Source: Rhodoferax sp.
GTDB lineage: Bacteria; Pseudomonadota; Gammaproteobacteria; Burkholderiales; Burkholderiaceae_C
Direction: 5' to 3'
Length of the DNA stretch: 64,000 nt
Assembly: GCA_024236015.1 (NCBI GenBank)
Contig: JACKLK010000002.1
Span: forward strand, 372,001-436,000
Part shown: one piece after another, positions 1 through 7,227 of the stretch
Layout: each line of letters begins with the position of its first letter
Numbering within the stretch: the stretch's first letter is position 1
The notes under the pieces: generated by a model
What the model was told of the DNA's origin: nothing
Seen by the model: only the letters and a program-made list of their open reading frames with translations
Database searches by the model: none
Translations under genes and position numbers: made by a program

Positions 1-55
1 AGTGGTAACGCCGGCCCATGGCGTTGGCGGCGCGCCGGATGAAGTGGCGGATCAT
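1..55 (-). CDS. Start of an unidentified gene (cut by window edge)
   Basis: On the minus strand an ATG at 55-53 overlaps the TGA stop of the upstream small membrane protein gene (54-52) in the ATGA arrangement typical of translationally coupled genes. The frame stays open to the window edge and reads MIRHFIRRAANAMGRRYH, a basic, amphipathic N-terminus. Only 18 residues are visible, so no family can be named. The coupling is the sole argument that this is a real gene. Confidence 0.4.
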   Translation of the reverse strand, partial: MIRHFIRRAANAMGRRYH

Positions 56-438
56 CGGTGAGCCCCTTGTCTGCTGGCGGCAAGTGCGATCGCCCCGGGC
101 ATCAGGCCGGGAACGATGATGGCGACAAGGTCGCGCATTGTCGTGGACAGGTCCGCGCCGGGCAGTTCGGCCAGATGCAGCAACGCGTGACCACCGAGAA
201 ACAATGCAGGCGCCAGCATCAATGAGGCCCGGCCGGACCCGCGGACCTGCGCGGCCAGCAGCAGCGCCAGCGCACTGGCCAGGAACGCGATGCCGATGTC
301 GGTCACGAAATGCGCATTGAAGGCACCGGTCGCAGGCACGCCGGGGACCGTCGTGTACCAGGGCTGCGGCGCGAGCACCATGAACAAGCCGTTGGCACCG
401 TGCCAGAGCGCCAGGCTGAAAAGCAGAAATCGTGTCAT
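52..438 (-). CDS. Small hydrophobic membrane protein, unknown function
   Basis: A 128-residue, strongly hydrophobic protein with about four predicted membrane helices (near residues 3-22, 42-62, 70-88 and 100-122). The start MTRFLLFSLALWHG was chosen because AGGAGG (minus strand, 451-446) sits 7 bases before that ATG; an in-frame ATG seven codons upstream lacks such a site. No catalytic motif is visible and I do not recognise the family beyond a DUF-type integral membrane protein. It is transcribed divergently from the TetR regulator at 718-1449 across a 279-base region carrying a palindrome, and overlaps the next minus-strand gene by ATGA. That makes it a plausible target of the regulator (inference). 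Confidence 0.8.
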   Translation of the reverse strand: MTRFLLFSLALWHGANGLFMVLAPQPWYTTVPGVPATGAFNAHFVTDIGIAFLASALALLLAAQVRGSGRASLMLAPALFLGGHALLHLAELPGADLSTTMRDLVAIIVPGLMPGAIALAASRQGAHR

Positions 439-594
439 GCAAGAACCTCCTGCATCCATGACGGTGCAGCCGCCCGGGTTGTGACAGGATTTCTGCCAGT
501 GCCGCGCGACCAGCCGGATCCGGCCGTTCCGGCCGGCGGCTGTCGTTGTGCCCCGGCTCCGGATGTCGACATGCGTCCTGTTCGGCGTTGCAAG

Positions 595-616
595 TTACAT
601 TTTGGCTGCAATGTAA
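595..616. promoter_or_regulatory. Perfect inverted repeat, candidate TetR operator
   Basis: TTACAT, ten bases, then ATGTAA: a perfect 6-bp palindrome in the otherwise GC-rich region between the divergent membrane protein gene and the TetR gene. AT-rich palindromes of this size between a TetR-family gene and its divergent neighbour are usually the repressor's own operator. No other intergenic motif in 439-717 stands out except GC-rich repeats around 515-545. Confidence 0.55.
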
Positions 617-717
617 ATTGTAAGAACGGCATAATGCGATGCAGACGCAGCACCGGCGCGGCCGGGCAGTCACCGATCCGGTGGCCGCCGGCCCTTGGCC
701 AGCGCCTGGAACACCCC

Positions 718-1449
718 ATGCCAGAGACCCCACCACAAGCGCCGCGTTTGCGGCAACCCCGGCGCAACCAGGCGCAGCGCAGTCAGGCCACGCAACAGGA
801 CCTGATTGCGGCGACCATCAAGGTCGTTGCCGAACACGGCCTGGAAAACGCCTCGGCCTTCGAAATCGCCAAGGCGGCTGGCGTGACGCCGGGCGCCGTG
901 CAACACCATTTCGGAACCAAGAAGGCGCTGATCATGCGCGCGGCAACCGAACTGGTGCATTCCGACGACCACAACGGCAACATGGCGGTGTGGCCCAGCC
1001 CGACGCTCCCGCTGCGCGAGCGGGCCGAGGCGGCGATCACGGCCGCCTGGCAGCTGACCTATGGCCGGCCGAGTTACGTCACCATGTGGAGCATCTTCAT
1101 GGCCTGCCGTACCGACGCCGAACTGCTGCAGCACCTGGCCGTCGAGCGCGAGAACCTGCGCTTGCGCATGGCCGGCGGTTTCCTGCACGCCTTCCCCGAA
1201 CTGGCCGGTCGCCCGGAGCAGGAAAACTTCGCCAACCTGGTCTTTTCGGCATTGCGCGGCATGGGGGTGCAGGAGATGTTCCAGCCGCCGGCCAGTCTGT
1301 GCGCCGGCCAGCGCGCCGAACTGGTCGACCTGCTGGTGTTGCGCTGCGAGCGGGCGCTGGCGTCACGGTCGGGCGCCCGCACATCCGCATCTCCATCTGC
1401 ATCCGCGACGGCTCCGGTGCGCCGGGCCCGGCGCAGCCCGGTGGCCTGA
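718..1449 (+). CDS. TetR/AcrR family transcriptional regulator
   Basis: A 243-residue regulator. Residues about 22-68 form the TetR helix-turn-helix: the helix around DLIAATIKVVAEHGLENAS, the recognition segment FEIAKAAGVTPGAVQHHFG, then the family hallmark in which a short motif ending in HHFGTKKAL follows the HTH. The rest is helical and should bind an unidentified ligand. The ATG at 718 keeps the usual short N-terminal arm, but its ribosome site is weak; an in-frame ATG at 634 would add 28 residues and start just after the palindrome at 595-616. The gene ends 49 bases before the reductive dehalogenase gene on the same strand, so it probably controls that enzyme, the divergent membrane gene, or both. 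The C-terminus is low complexity, rich in Ser, Ala and Arg. Confidence 0.88.
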   Translation: MPETPPQAPRLRQPRRNQAQRSQATQQDLIAATIKVVAEHGLENASAFEIAKAAGVTPGAVQHHFGTKKALIMRAATELVHSDDHNGNMAVWPSPTLPLRERAEAAITAAWQLTYGRPSYVTMWSIFMACRTDAELLQHLAVERENLRLRMAGGFLHAFPELAGRPEQENFANLVFSALRGMGVQEMFQPPASLCAGQRAELVDLLVLRCERALASRSGARTSASPSASATAPVRRARRSPVA

Positions 1450-1498
1450 CCCGGCCAAGACCCACGTCCCTTCTGCCTTTGCCTACGGAAAGACCCCC

Positions 1499-4400
1499 AT
1501 GCGCCTGTTTTCCTACCGCGACCGCCCGGTGCACCTGGGCCCGTATCCGCTCGAACGCCTGCGCCGCAGCGACACGGCGCCGGACCTGTCCGCTGTGGCC
1601 GCGATGCAGGCCTTGTCGTTCGACGATCCGAACCCCGAGTCGCTGAACCATGCCATGGCGCGTTACATCGGCATGTTCGACCTGGTGCGCGACGGCACGG
1701 TCAACGCCGAGCCCGGCGAGGTGCCCGACGACCCGCAGCAGCGCAGCGACCATCTCAAAGCGGCAGGGTATTACTTCGACGCGTCGATGATGGCGATCGG
1801 CCGCCTGCCGGCGGCCGCCATCCTGGCCGAACCGATTCGCAACCCGATGGTCAAGGCCATCGGCGAGGAGTTGGCGCAAAGCCAGCCCAAGAGTTTCGCC
1901 GCCGGCATGGACATGATCCTGGCCGACGTGATGGAGTCGGCGCGTACCGTGCACGGCCCCGTCGACCACCACGACCATGTGGTGCTGATCCTGGTCGAAT
2001 ACCCGCGCGATCCGAAACCCGGCGAGCCCGGGTGCGACTGGATCGTCGGCACCCAGGCCCAGCGCGCCGCGGTGTTGTCGGCGCAGACCGCGGTGTTGCT
2101 GTCGACCTACCTGCGCATGCTCGGCCACGAGGCGCGTGCGCACAGCGCGACCTGCAGCGACCTGGACCTGGGCCGGCTGGCCGTGGCCTGCGGCCTGGCG
2201 CATGCCGATGGCTCCAACCCCTATGTCGGCAGGCGTTACGGCCTGGCCGCGGTCAGCACCACGTTCGCGATGGCGCCGGACCGGCCGCTGGCCCCGGCTG
2301 CGCAGCAGCAGCGCTGGCAGTCGCACGGGCCGGCCTGGTGGCTGGGCAAGGGCACGCTGAAGAACGCGTTCAACCGCGAGGCCTTCAAGGACCGCGAGTT
2401 CCGCCAGGGCGCGTATCCGTTCGAGAAACTCAAGCGGGTCGACGAGCCCACGACCTTCATCGACCATGAGCGGGTGCCGCGGTTCCCCAAGCGGGCCGAC
2501 TTCTTCGCCCGCTCCCTGTTCGGCGACCTGGGCAAGGCCGTGCAGGATGCCGCCAAGGGCGGGCACTATGTGCTCAAGAGCCCGATCGGTGCCTGCGCCC
2601 GGCGCGCGCTCGGCGCCTTGCTGCTGCTGCAGTTCGGCGAGGCACGCGGGCCGGTGGCGGCCAGCACGCGTGATCCGCAACGCAATGCCGACAACCTCAA
2701 GGCCGCGTCGTATTACATGGGCGTCGATGCGGTCGGCCTGTGCAAGGTGCCCGAATGGGCCTATTACTCGCACGACGCCGGCGGCAACGTCATGCCGGCC
2801 TACCACGCCCATGGCGTCAACCTGCTGCTCGACCAGGGCCACGAGACCATGGAAGGGGCCAGCGGCGACGACTGGATCGCGGTGGCGCAGAGCATGCGCG
2901 CCTACCTGCGGTTCTCGATGCTCGGCGGCATCATCGGCGAGCAGATCCGCCGGCTGGGGTATTCGGCACGGGTGCACTCGGTGCTCGACGGCGACGTGTT
3001 GCAGCCGCCACTGCTGCTGCTCTCCGGCCTGGGCGAGGTCAGCCGCATCGGCGAGGTCATCCTCAATCCCTACCTGGGCCCGCGGCTCAAGAGCGGCACG
3101 GTTACCACCGACCTGCCGATGGCCTTCGACAAACCCATCGACTTCGGCCTGCAGACCTTCTGCCAGAACTGCAACAAGTGCGCGCGCGAATGCCCGTCCG
3201 GTGCGATCAGCGCCGGCCCCAAGCTGATGTACAACGGCTACGAGATCTGGAAGAGCGACGCCGAGAAATGCACGCGTTACCGCATCACGAACGCGGCCGG
3301 CGCGATGTGCGGGCGCTGCATGAAGACCTGTCCGTGGAACCTCGAGGGCCTGTTCGCCGAGAGCGGTTTCCGCTGGCTGGCGATGAACCTGCCGCAAAGC
3401 GCGCGCTGGCTGGCCGAACTCGACGACAAGCTCGACAACGGCTCCATCAACCCGGTCAAGAAGTGGTGGTGGGACGTGGAGCTCGACCGCACGACCGGGC
3501 GTTACGTGCGCGCCGCCCAGGCCAACCAGCGCGGGCTGCAGAAGGACCTGCAGCTGAAATACGAGGACCAGACGCTGGCGGTCTACCCGGCCGACCGGAT
3601 GCCGCCGCCGTATCCGGTGACTTTTGTCGCCAACCGGGACGAAGGCATCGAGCGTTACCGCAGCCTGTTGACGCCCGAGCAGCACAAGGCCCGCATCGCG
3701 GCCGGCGACACCGAGGCGCTGGTGCCGCCGTTCACGATGCCCGCGGGCGAACCGCCGGTGTTCCCGGTGCGCTTGCAGCGGCGCCAGGAGATGGCCGAGG
3801 GCGTGGCGAAATACGAATTCACCGCGCTGGACGGAGCGCCGCTGCCGCCCTTCGACGCCGGCGCGCACATCGACGTCGTCATCGCGCCGGAGTACCAGCG
3901 CCAGTACAGCCTGGCGGGCGATCCGGCCGACACCAGCCGGTATGTGCTCGGCGTGTTGCGCGAGGGCCCCGAGAACGGAGGGCGTGGCGGCTCGGCACTG
4001 ATGCACCGGGCCTTCCGCGAAGGCCGCACGGTGTTCATCACCAAGCCGACGAACCATTTTCCGCTGCATGAGGACGCGCCGCTGAGCCTGTTGTTTGCCG
4101 GTGGCATCGGCGTGACGCCGATGATCGCGATGGCGCATCGGCTGCATGCGCTGGGCAGGCCGTTCGTGCTGCACTACAGCGCGGCCAGCCGCAAGACGGC
4201 CGGCTTCCTGGACGACCTGGCCCAGGTCCCATGGAAGGACAAGGTGCAATACCACTTCAAGGACGAAGGTGCCCGAGCCGACCTGCCGGCACTGATGCCG
4301 CCCTACGTGGCGGGCGCCCATGTCTACACCTGCGGCGCACCGCGCTACATGGACGGGGTGTTCGAGGCCGGCGCGGCCCGGGGCTGGCCGGAGCAGGCCT

Positions 4401-4723
4401 TGCACCGGGAGTATTTCAGCGTGCCCGATGCCGATGCCTGGGTCAACCATGCGTTCACGTTGCGCCTGCGCGTCTCCGGCAAGACCCTGGAGGTGCCGCC
4501 CGAGCGCAGCGCCACCGACGTGCTGGCGCGCGCGGGGATCCGGATCGACACCAAGTGCAGCGACGGCCTGTGCGGCGTGTGCGCGACGCCGTACGATGCC
4601 GGCGCGTCGGCCGAGATCGAGCACCGCGACTTCGTGCTCGGGCGCAAGGAGCGCGAACACAAGATCATCCTGTGTTGCTCACGCACGAAGGAGACCGGCG
4701 GCGAACTGGTGCTGGACCTGTAA
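1499..4723 (+). CDS. Reductive dehalogenase fused to FMN/NAD(P)H reductase and ferredoxin (BhbA-like)
   Basis: A 1,074-residue flavo-iron-sulfur-corrinoid protein. Residues about 1-250 and 285-545 are two related halves: both carry a KAA(G/S)YY segment and a segment of the form NPY(V/L)G, then a Phe-containing (M)AFDKP or MAPDRP stretch. The second half leads into two 4Fe-4S clusters: C555, C558, C561, C565 (CQNCNKCARECP) and C591, C604, C607, C611 (CGRCMKTCPWN). Residues about 755-985 are a ferredoxin-NAD(P) reductase module with RQYSL for FMN and GGIGVTPM at 868 for the nucleotide. A plant-type 2Fe-2S domain follows with C1020, C1025, C1028 and C1059 or C1060. This is the layout of the aerobic, cytosolic BhbA-type dehalogenases that take electrons directly from NAD(P)H. 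There is no twin-arginine signal and no RdhB anchor gene. The start has GGAAAG upstream. The substrate is unknown; a halogenated phenolic is the family precedent. Confidence 0.9.
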   Translation: MRLFSYRDRPVHLGPYPLERLRRSDTAPDLSAVAAMQALSFDDPNPESLNHAMARYIGMFDLVRDGTVNAEPGEVPDDPQQRSDHLKAAGYYFDASMMAIGRLPAAAILAEPIRNPMVKAIGEELAQSQPKSFAAGMDMILADVMESARTVHGPVDHHDHVVLILVEYPRDPKPGEPGCDWIVGTQAQRAAVLSAQTAVLLSTYLRMLGHEARAHSATCSDLDLGRLAVACGLAHADGSNPYVGRRYGLAAVSTTFAMAPDRPLAPAAQQQRWQSHGPAWWLGKGTLKNAFNREAFKDREFRQGAYPFEKLKRVDEPTTFIDHERVPRFPKRADFFARSLFGDLGKAVQDAAKGGHYVLKSPIGACARRALGALLLLQFGEARGPVAASTRDPQRNADNLKAASYYMGVDAVGLCKVPEWAYYSHDAGGNVMPAYHAHGVNLLLDQGHETMEGASGDDWIAVAQSMRAYLRFSMLGGIIGEQIRRLGYSARVHSVLDGDVLQPPLLLLSGLGEVSRIGEVILNPYLGPRLKSGTVTTDLPMAFDKPIDFGLQTFCQNCNKCARECPSGAISAGPKLMYNGYEIWKSDAEKCTRYRITNAAGAMCGRCMKTCPWNLEGLFAESGFRWLAMNLPQSARWLAELDDKLDNGSINPVKKWWWDVELDRTTGRYVRAAQANQRGLQKDLQLKYEDQTLAVYPADRMPPPYPVTFVANRDEGIERYRSLLTPEQHKARIAAGDTEALVPPFTMPAGEPPVFPVRLQRRQEMAEGVAKYEFTALDGAPLPPFDAGAHIDVVIAPEYQRQYSLAGDPADTSRYVLGVLREGPENGGRGGSALMHRAFREGRTVFITKPTNHFPLHEDAPLSLLFAGGIGVTPMIAMAHRLHALGRPFVLHYSAASRKTAGFLDDLAQVPWKDKVQYHFKDEGARADLPALMPPYVAGAHVYTCGAPRYMDGVFEAGAARGWPEQALHREYFSVPDADAWVNHAFTLRLRVSGKTLEVPPERSATDVLARAGIRIDTKCSDGLCGVCATPYDAGASAEIEHRDFVLGRKEREHKIILCCSRTKETGGELVLDL

Positions 4724-4794
4724 CAGGTGGGCACGCCCGGACGCGGGCGGGTCCGCGGCGCGTCTGCACCGCACCGGCGCCCGCAGGGCGGTGT

Positions 4795-5064
4795 TCAGCG
4801 CCGGTGAGAAGCCGCCAGCCGCCGGCGCACGAACAGGCCGATGAAGGCCAGTCCCAGCACCAGCGAGAACCAGCCGACCACCGACGCGCCGGCCATCAGT
4901 TCCTGGACGCTGGAGGAGCGGGCGACATACGGCGCGAGCAGGATCACGGCGCCGATCAGCGCGCACAACACGCCCTTGATCAGCAGGTCCTTGTTGGCCT
5001 TGTCGTTGGCCAGCCGGTTGGCGGCGTTGTCGGGTTTCTGGGTCGGTGGAGGAGGCAGGGGCAT
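4795..5064 (-). CDS. Small two-helix membrane protein
   Basis: An 89-residue protein starting MPLPPPPTQKPDNAANRLA. A proline-rich, charged N-terminal 28 residues is followed by two hydrophobic helices (about residues 29-48 and 62-80) and a basic tail RRRLAASHRR. That arrangement predicts an inner-membrane protein with cytoplasmic ends. The start lies 32 bases after the pirin stop on the same strand, so the two probably share a transcript. It converges with the reductive dehalogenase gene. I do not recognise a named family; small DUF-type proteins with this layout are common next to metabolic genes in Burkholderiales. Confidence 0.75.
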   Translation of the reverse strand: MPLPPPPTQKPDNAANRLANDKANKDLLIKGVLCALIGAVILLAPYVARSSSVQELMAGASVVGWFSLVLGLAFIGLFVRRRLAASHRR

Positions 5065-5096
5065 GGTGCAGTGTCGTAGGTCGGGCCGCAACCGGC

Positions 5097-6008
5097 TCAA
5101 GACGGCAGCGGGATGAACTCGGTCTCGTCGCCGGGCACCTTCGGGAAACGGCCTTCGCGCCAGTCCTGCTTGGCCTGTTCGATGCGTTCCTTGCGGCTGG
5201 AGACGAAATTCCATTCGATGTAGCGGTGGCCGAGTGGCTCGCCGCCGATGATGGCCACCCGCGCGGCCGCGTGTGCGTGCACCGTGGCAGGTGCGCCGCC
5301 GGCGCGCAGCACGGCCATGGTATGGGGTTCGACGTCGGTGCTGCCCACGCGCACCCGGCCCTGTGCCACGTAGATCGCGCGTTGCGGCGCCTCGGGCAGC
5401 ACCAGCGACTGACCCGGCTGCAACTCGGCCTCGACATACAGCGTCTGTGCAAACACCTTGACCGGCGAGGTCGCGCCGTAGGCCGTTCCCATCATCACCC
5501 GCAGCGCGACGCCATCGACCGTCAGCGCCGGGATGTCTGCGGCGGGCGTGTGGTGGAACGCGGGATCCGTTTCCTCGTCCGCCTGCGGCAGCGCCAGCCA
5601 CAGCTGCAGGCCATGCAGGCGGCGCTCGTGCCGGGTCGCCTCGGGCCGTTCGCGCTCCGAATGCACGATGCCGCGCCCGGCCACCATCAGGTTGATGTCG
5701 CCCGGGCGGATCGCCTGCACGCTGCCCAGCGAATCGCGGTGCAGGATCTCGCCTTCGAACAGGTACGACACCGTGGCGAGGTTCACGTGCGGGTGCGGGC
5801 GCACGTTGGGGCCGGGCCCGGCCGGCAGCGTCACCGGGCCGAAATGGTCGAAGAACACCCAGGGGCCGACCGCCTTGCGGCCGATGACGGGCAGGCAGCG
5901 GCGCACCGAAAAACCTCCCAGGTCCTTGTCGCGCGGCTGTATCAGTTGCTCGACGACGGCGCATTCGGGCGTATCGGTGGCCCGGCAATCCGGCTCGGTG
6001 ATGGTCAT
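5097..6008 (-). CDS. Pirin family protein
   Basis: A 303-residue bicupin of the pirin family. The N-terminal cupin carries the family signatures FFDHFGP, RPHPHVNLATVSYLFEGE and MVAGRGIVHSER; the two His of HPH plus the His and Glu of HSE are the usual Fe ligands. The C-terminal cupin covers about residues 170-285 and lacks the metal site, as in other pirins. Bacterial pirins include quercetin 2,3-dioxygenases (YhhW) and redox-linked regulatory proteins; the sequence does not decide which applies. It is the first gene of a probable two-gene minus-strand unit with the small membrane protein, and is divergent from the PspC-domain gene. Confidence 0.93.
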   Translation of the reverse strand: MTITEPDCRATDTPECAVVEQLIQPRDKDLGGFSVRRCLPVIGRKAVGPWVFFDHFGPVTLPAGPGPNVRPHPHVNLATVSYLFEGEILHRDSLGSVQAIRPGDINLMVAGRGIVHSERERPEATRHERRLHGLQLWLALPQADEETDPAFHHTPAADIPALTVDGVALRVMMGTAYGATSPVKVFAQTLYVEAELQPGQSLVLPEAPQRAIYVAQGRVRVGSTDVEPHTMAVLRAGGAPATVHAHAAARVAIIGGEPLGHRYIEWNFVSSRKERIEQAKQDWREGRFPKVPGDETEFIPLPS

Positions 6009-6198
6009 GGTGCAGGTCTCCTGTTCAAGCGGGCCGCCGGGGCGACGGTTCCGTGGACGCGGCTTGCGCGCGCGGCCCGCGGCGCGGTCGCGCGACGGCC
6101 GGCGCAGCCCCGTCCGGCTTGGGGTATTGTGGTCGATTGCGCATAATCAGTTGAAACACCGTGGGCATGGGCACCATGGCAGCAACAGGAGGATGGGG

Positions 6199-6552
6199 AT
6201 GTCGATCAGCGAAGAATTGGGAAAACTGGGTGAACTGCACGAGCGTGGCGTGTTGACGGACGAGGAGTTCGCCCGCGCCAAGTCGCGGCTCATCGGTGCC
6301 GACGGGGGCTCGGGCGCGTCGGCGTCGGCGTCCGCGTCCACGGGCTCGACCCGTCCGCCGTTTGTCACCGGCTTCAATGCGTTGCGGCGCAGCACCACCG
6401 ACCGCTGGCTGGGCGGCGTCTGCGGCGGCATCGCACCGGCGCTGGGCCTGGAGTCCTGGGTCCTTCGCCTGTTGATCGCGGTGTTGACCCTGTTCGGCGG
6501 GTTCGGCGTGATCGTCTACCTGCTGCTGTGGATCTTCGTACCGTCGGAGTAG
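6199..6552 (+). CDS. SHOCT and PspC domain membrane protein
   Basis: A 117-residue protein. Residues 1-33 form a SHOCT-type short helical hairpin (LGELHERGVLTDEEFARAKS), then comes a flexible Ser/Ala/Gly linker. Residues about 55-117 are a PspC domain: an RRSTTDRWLGGVCGGIAPAL signature leading into a hydrophobic helix pair ending LLLWIFVPSE. PspC domains are linked to phage-shock or envelope-stress sensing, although stand-alone SHOCT-PspC proteins are poorly characterised. The start at 6199 has a full AGGAGG at 6187-6192; an ATG two codons upstream (6193) is too close to that site. It is divergent from pirin across about 190 bases. Confidence 0.88.
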   Translation: MSISEELGKLGELHERGVLTDEEFARAKSRLIGADGGSGASASASASTGSTRPPFVTGFNALRRSTTDRWLGGVCGGIAPALGLESWVLRLLIAVLTLFGGFGVIVYLLLWIFVPSE

Positions 6553-6594
6553 GCCGCGGCCGGGCGGCCCGGCGTTGACCGTTGCCGCCGGATC

Positions 6595-6608
6595 TTGATC
6601 CTGCTCAA
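6595..6608. promoter_or_regulatory. FNR/ANR-type box upstream of the stress protein gene
   Basis: TTGATCCTGCTCAA matches the FNR/ANR consensus TTGAT-N4-ATCAA with one mismatch. Its centre is about 68 bases before the universal stress protein start. A class II arrangement (box at -41.5) would put transcription start near 6643, with CATGCT at 6631-6636 in the -10 position. In low-oxygen regulons of proteobacteria, universal stress proteins and cation ATPases are frequent targets. Confidence 0.55.
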
Positions 6609-6668
6609 GTTCGCCGCGGCGCGCCCGCGCCATGCTCGGGGCCTGTTTCCATTGTGCGAGGCATCGGC

Positions 6669-7151
6669 ATGTACCACCGTATTCTTGTTCCCGTCGACGG
6701 CAGCCCCACGTCCAACGCCGGGCTTGCCGAGGCGGTCAGGCTCGCCCAGCGGCTCGGTGCCCGGATCCGGCTGCTGCACGTGGTCGACGAGCTGCCGATC
6801 GCCGTCTCGGCGGAAGGGTTGGGCGGCATGTCCATCGATCTGCTGGGTTTGCTGCGCGAAGCCGGCGAGCAGGTGCTTGCCCAGGCCAGGTCCCGGGTGG
6901 AAGCGGCGGGCGTGCCGGTCGACGTGGTGCTGGTGGACAGCCTGAGTGGCCGTCTCGCCGACCATGTCACCGCGCAGGCCCAGGCCTGGCCGGCCGATCT
7001 GATCGTGATCGGCACGCACGGCCGGCGCGGCATCGGCCGCATGCTGCTGGGCAGTGACGCGGAGCAGGTGTTGCGGCATGCGCCGGTACCGGTGCTGTTG
7101 TTCCGGGCGCCCGCCGCGGATGCCGGGCCCGACCCGCTGGCGGCCGCCTGA
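6669..7151 (+). CDS. Universal stress protein (UspA family)
   Basis: A 160-residue single-domain UspA protein starting MYHRILVPVDGSPTSNAGL, the standard N-terminal strand and ATP-pocket Asp. The nucleotide-binding signature G-x2-G-x9-G-(S/T) appears as GTHGRRGIGRMLLGSDAEQV near residues 112-131, so ATP binding is expected. The last ten or so residues are Ala/Pro-rich and probably disordered. It lies 76 bases before the P-type ATPase on the same strand, probably as one transcript under the FNR/ANR-like box. That suggests a role in low-oxygen or energy stress (inference). Confidence 0.93.
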   Translation: MYHRILVPVDGSPTSNAGLAEAVRLAQRLGARIRLLHVVDELPIAVSAEGLGGMSIDLLGLLREAGEQVLAQARSRVEAAGVPVDVVLVDSLSGRLADHVTAQAQAWPADLIVIGTHGRRGIGRMLLGSDAEQVLRHAPVPVLLFRAPAADAGPDPLAAA

Positions 7152-7200
7152 TCCGCGAGCTGGGCTGGATGGCTCGGCGAGTGCCGCTGCCAGCCGGTCC

Positions 7201-7220
7201 GACTGACTGACTGACCGACT
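7201..7220. repeat. Short GACT tetranucleotide repeat
   Basis: GACT occurs three times in a row (7201-7212) and again at 7216-7219, in the gap between the stress protein and the P-type ATPase. It is just upstream of the ATPase start region, so slippage here would change leader length but no coding frame. Confidence 0.5.
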
Positions 7221-7227
7221 GCCGAAC

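Noticed and set aside
1097..4660. Antisense frame of 1,187 codons over the reductive dehalogenase
   Set aside because: The sense frame has intact iron-sulfur, FMN and NAD motifs; the antisense product has none.
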